A DNA stretch of 64,000 bases from positions 213,671,982 to 213,735,981 of the forward strand of contig CP136063.1 in assembly GCA_032622095.1 (NCBI GenBank), in the 5' to 3' direction. Below the pieces are notes generated by a model. That model was not told where the DNA came from. It was given only the letters and a program-made list of their open reading frames with translations, and did not search any database. Source of the DNA: Siphonodentalium dalli. Lineage: Eukaryota > Mollusca > Scaphopoda > Gadilida > Siphonodentaliidae. Within the stretch, counting starts at the first letter, position 1. Each line of letters opens with the position of its first letter. Below are positions 61,175 to 64,000 of this stretch, piece after piece. Position numbers and translations under genes: made by a program.

Positions 61175-62928
61175 TATTATAGAGCGTGTGGTGTCATTTC
61201 TAGCCGAATCGCCTTGTATGTCGGGTCAACTCCAAATTTTTTTGTTTCAAACATTTCAGTAATGTTATGGATTGACGATTCAATAACGTAATGAGATGCG
61301 TATGTTGAAACTATATCTGATAAGCATATATTCTTATAACGCATGAAATCATGCATATTATAGAAAGTTGACGTTAAATTTTTTATTTTTTTTTTGAATT
61401 ATCATTAATAAAAGTTAATTGTAACTTTGAAATGTGCATATCGCACCTTATTCAGGAAGTAATAGTTTTATATGTAGTCATTTATATTAAACGCATATAA
61501 ATGTGTCATCCGATCACGATCATAGTGTATATATTTGAACATGTTATATATGTTAATTTATATTTGTATTATAATGTGTGTACACAGGTTTGTGGTGCAC
61601 AATTGATCAATTAGAATGAATTTCCGAACATTCGAGCTGCGTTAGTGATGTTGGTTTCGGAAAGCAGGTTTTCATCGTTTTTCCCAAGAGGTTTTTCGTT
61701 GGTTTTTACTGACCGCCAACGCAGACACAGTGGGATGTAAATAACATGTATGTGAAGACGTGTCCGTCCCTTAACTTGTAAGCATGTATACCAATAAACG
61801 CTGATGTCGACCCCTAGTGGACTCCGGCGCGGCTTGATGGCAATGATGGTGTTATCATTATTGGAGAATTGGGAATACAGGAGACTTTTGATAAGAGATG
61901 TACGAATTCTCTCTAATGTATCTCATGAGAGAACAAGCGAATCCATCTATCTCCCTCTCTCTCTGTCTCGCTCTCTGTCTCTCTGACCTCAGCGGATTAA
62001 TCAATTTTCGACGATTATTAAAATCAGCATTATCTCTTGCCCTCCGCTCTTCTTATATACTCCATGTCTTTTTCTTTTCTGAGGAGATAACTCAATATAA
62101 GCGATGACTCGCTTGTTGTTAAATGCTCTGCAACCTCATATATTCTAACTCATGTCATAAATCAGCATTTGTAAAAAATATTATATATTCTTTGAGGGTA
62201 GAATTAAATATTGTTTAAACCAAGCGAATGCAGGATCTCATGCATGCAACTGTTAAATCTAGATTGTTGGCCTCACAGAAACAGAAAAATAACGCATCTT
62301 TATCTGTACTGTTTATCTTGAACCGTGATATATATACACGCAGAACGACACGATGTGCAAATGGGTTTGTCGATACGGCACGAGTGCTGTCGCGGAAGGA
62401 TAGAACAAGGGGCGCTTCCTTTCGCGACAGCACGAGTGCCGTATCGACAAACCCATATAAACATCGTGTCGTTCTATGTTTATTACACGATTCGCGTCCT
62501 AGAATCCGTGCATTAAAAATACAGGATTAGAAGGTTTATTTAGGCACATAGAGGGCGTGTTTTGTTATGTGTGATGATGCTTTTATTTTATTGTTCCGGT
62601 TTCATGATTGAGGCGAACGTCATGTACGTCATTTTACGTCAACGAGATGCGTTTGGAACGTACGTTCCATGTACATTCCATACGTATTTGTAAATATGGA
62701 ACAGCAATAAAACTGTACTTCTGGGAACATACGTGTAATAAGTGTAATTGCACAGTTAAATGGGATTCAATAGGGATCTATTGATTATTTATTATACTAG
62801 AAGCAGTGTGTGCGTGTATGTGCTCAGAATAGTCTCACGGATGTGACCGATCATCATTTATTTATATAAATGGGCTTCGTCCGTCCGTCCGTCCGTACGT
62901 CCGTTCGTCCATCCGTCGTACCGTCCGT
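61175..62928 (+). repeat. 1.72-kb direct repeat, right copy (flanks LINE)
   Basis: Matches 51,693-53,413. A T-rich 24-bp insertion occurs near 61,380. Downstream it runs through the (TCCG)n tract into the dispersed repeat at 62,968 in an order that looks native, so the right copy probably keeps the pre-insertion context and the left copy is the one joined to LINE sequence. No gene seen in it. Confidence 0.9.
62342..62475. repeat. long hairpin, 59-bp arms, copy 2
   Basis: Same hairpin as at 52,835 inside the duplicated segment, arms 62,342-62,400 and 62,417-62,475. It differs from copy 1 inside the stem at two sites (AACGACACG instead of AACGAAACG; TATCGACAA instead of TATCGGCAA), and both differences give better pairing. 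Confidence 0.9.
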
Positions 62929-63510
62929 TCGTCCGTCAGTCCGTTCGTCCGTCCGTCACACTTTTGAGTACCTTCATGGTGTAATCGTCTCCTCCTACAG
63001 TTTTCATCGCAGAGATTTGAAACTTCAGAATATTGTTGCCCATATATTGAAGATATGCAACATGTATATAGATGACGGAATTTTTTTTTTTTTTACGGAG
63101 TTATATACCCTTTTCGACTTAGAACATTTCAACATTTTTTTATAATTTTCAGTATGAGGGTACCTTCATGGTGTAATAGATATGCAACATGTATCTAGAT
63201 GACGGGAAAAAAAAAATTGACAAAGTTATTAACCCTTTTCGATATTTTTATAATTTTTTGTATGAGGGTACCTTCATGGTGTAATCAACTCCTCCTACAG
63301 TTTTGATCGTAGATATTTGAAACTACAGAGTATGGTTACCCATATATTGGAGATGTGCAACATGTATATAGATGACGGAATTTTTTTTTTTTTATGGAGT
63401 TATTAACCCTTTTCGACTTATAAATTTTAATTTCTTTAACAAAGCGGCATCGATTTGCCACGTTTTCGGGGGACACTGTGGTCGGCTGACCTTTTATTTT
63501 ATACATCAAT
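62870..63510. repeat. dispersed repeat, (TCCG)-leader family, copy 2, with internal triplication
   Basis: After GGGCTTCGTCCGTCCG, three units starting GTACCTTCATGGTGTAAT occur at 62,968, 63,160 and 63,268. Each contains GCAACATGTAT.TAGATGACGG, an A/T homopolymer and AACCCTTTTCGA; the middle unit lacks ~80 bp. The end (GGGGGACACTGTGGTCGG, then CCTTTTATTTTATA near 63,490-63,505) matches the end of the copy at 1,781-2,131. Confidence 0.7.
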
Positions 63511-63603
63511 GCCATCGTCGACAACCTTATATGTAGTATAGAATGATGATACATCGATATACTTAACAGTAGAAGACCCTAACTTAGCGGCATACCAAAT
63601 TAA

Positions 63604-64000
63604 TTAAGTTTAGAAATAATTACTAAATGGTCCAGACAATGGATAGTGAAATTCAGTGCTCATATAAAACAAGATCCATGATTATGTCACGAAAAGACAA
63701 ACAGCTGACATATAAACCTTTAATAATATCTATAGTTACAAACAACTTGGTATCATTTGTAACAATATAGGTAGCAGGAGCGACTATATAACTGAAGTTA
63801 AAAGGAGAGCGACACAAAAAGTAGCGCGAACGAGGAAGTATACATTTGTCATATACAGGAGAATCCTGGAAGGAATTTATTTTGTATATATATACGCCCT
63901 ATTTTAGAGTATGCTTCTCCTGTCTGGGACACCAGCGCTAAGGGTGAAAGGGATATATGAAAACGTACAGTACTGGGCAGCAAGAATAGTCAATGGAGCC
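63604..64000 (+). pseudogene. decayed LINE reverse-transcriptase remnant, runs off window
   Basis: In changing plus frames the peptide pieces KWSRQWIVKFSA, YKQLGIICNNIGSRSDYITE, RPILEYASPVWD and LENVQYWAARIVNGA occur in the standard order of the region after the catalytic box and the thumb of non-LTR reverse transcriptases (W..W.VKFN; YKYLG; RP.LEYASPVW; LE.VQ..AARIV). At least three frame changes and in-frame stops separate them, so it is dead. It belongs to a different family from the LINE at 53,414, and its 3' part lies beyond the window. Confidence 0.75.

Noticed and set aside
51693-62928. LTR retrotransposon, suggested by long direct repeats
   Set aside because: The interior encodes APE endonuclease and a LINE-type reverse transcriptase with no gag, protease, RNase H or integrase. 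No TG...CA ends or flanking short target duplication were seen around the outer edges.
1-64000. tRNA or rRNA genes
   Set aside because: I looked for GGTTCGA-type B boxes and conserved rRNA blocks by eye and found no convincing candidate; a covariance-model scan was not possible.

Overview
This window is eukaryotic, non-coding-rich, AT-rich metazoan DNA, most likely from a bivalve mollusc. The reasons are several non-LTR retrotransposons, many MITEs and hairpins, and dispersed repeats carrying (TCCG)n leaders and a GTTATGGCCCTTTTT motif that I associate with bivalve genomes. The species cannot be fixed from sequence alone, and no complete host gene is visible.

Layout. Positions 1-5,935 hold degenerate dispersed repeats, a near-perfect 87-bp palindrome, an hAT-like element with an 8-bp target duplication, and about ten copies of a ~164-bp repeat. 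Positions 5,936-6,035 are a 100-N assembly gap. Positions 6,036-34,404 are one minisatellite array of about 788 copies of a 36-bp unit, with nested higher-order duplications (108, 936, 1,404, 1,980, ~2,232 and 4,284 bp, all multiples of 36). The very long open frames in it exist because 36 is a multiple of three and the unit lacks stops in three of six frames. Positions 34,405-39,138 are mostly unrecognised, with two long hairpins, one short MITE and one weak candidate exon. Positions 39,139-44,545 form a 5.4-kb foldback element: ~1.36-kb inverted terminal arms enclosing a mirrored ~42-45-bp minisatellite, with a 5'-truncated LINE inside.

Positions 44,546-48,000 hold the only plausible host coding pieces, both on the minus strand: an exon for half of a C-type-lectin-like domain (45,614-45,787) and a Pro/Tyr/His-rich open stretch (47,179-47,403). 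Positions 49,153-50,105 are a 5'-truncated LINE with an exact 11-bp target duplication. Positions 53,414-61,174 are a near full-length LINE: intact coiled-coil ORF1, and an APE endonuclease plus reverse transcriptase ORF2 broken by three frame changes. It is bracketed exactly by 1.72-kb direct repeats that look like an extraordinarily long target-site duplication. The window ends inside a decayed LINE reverse-transcriptase remnant.

The most notable points are the organisation of the minisatellite, the 1.72-kb repeats bracketing the LINE, the foldback element, and a recurrent class of otherwise unrelated long hairpins (43-69-bp arms) scattered through the window.
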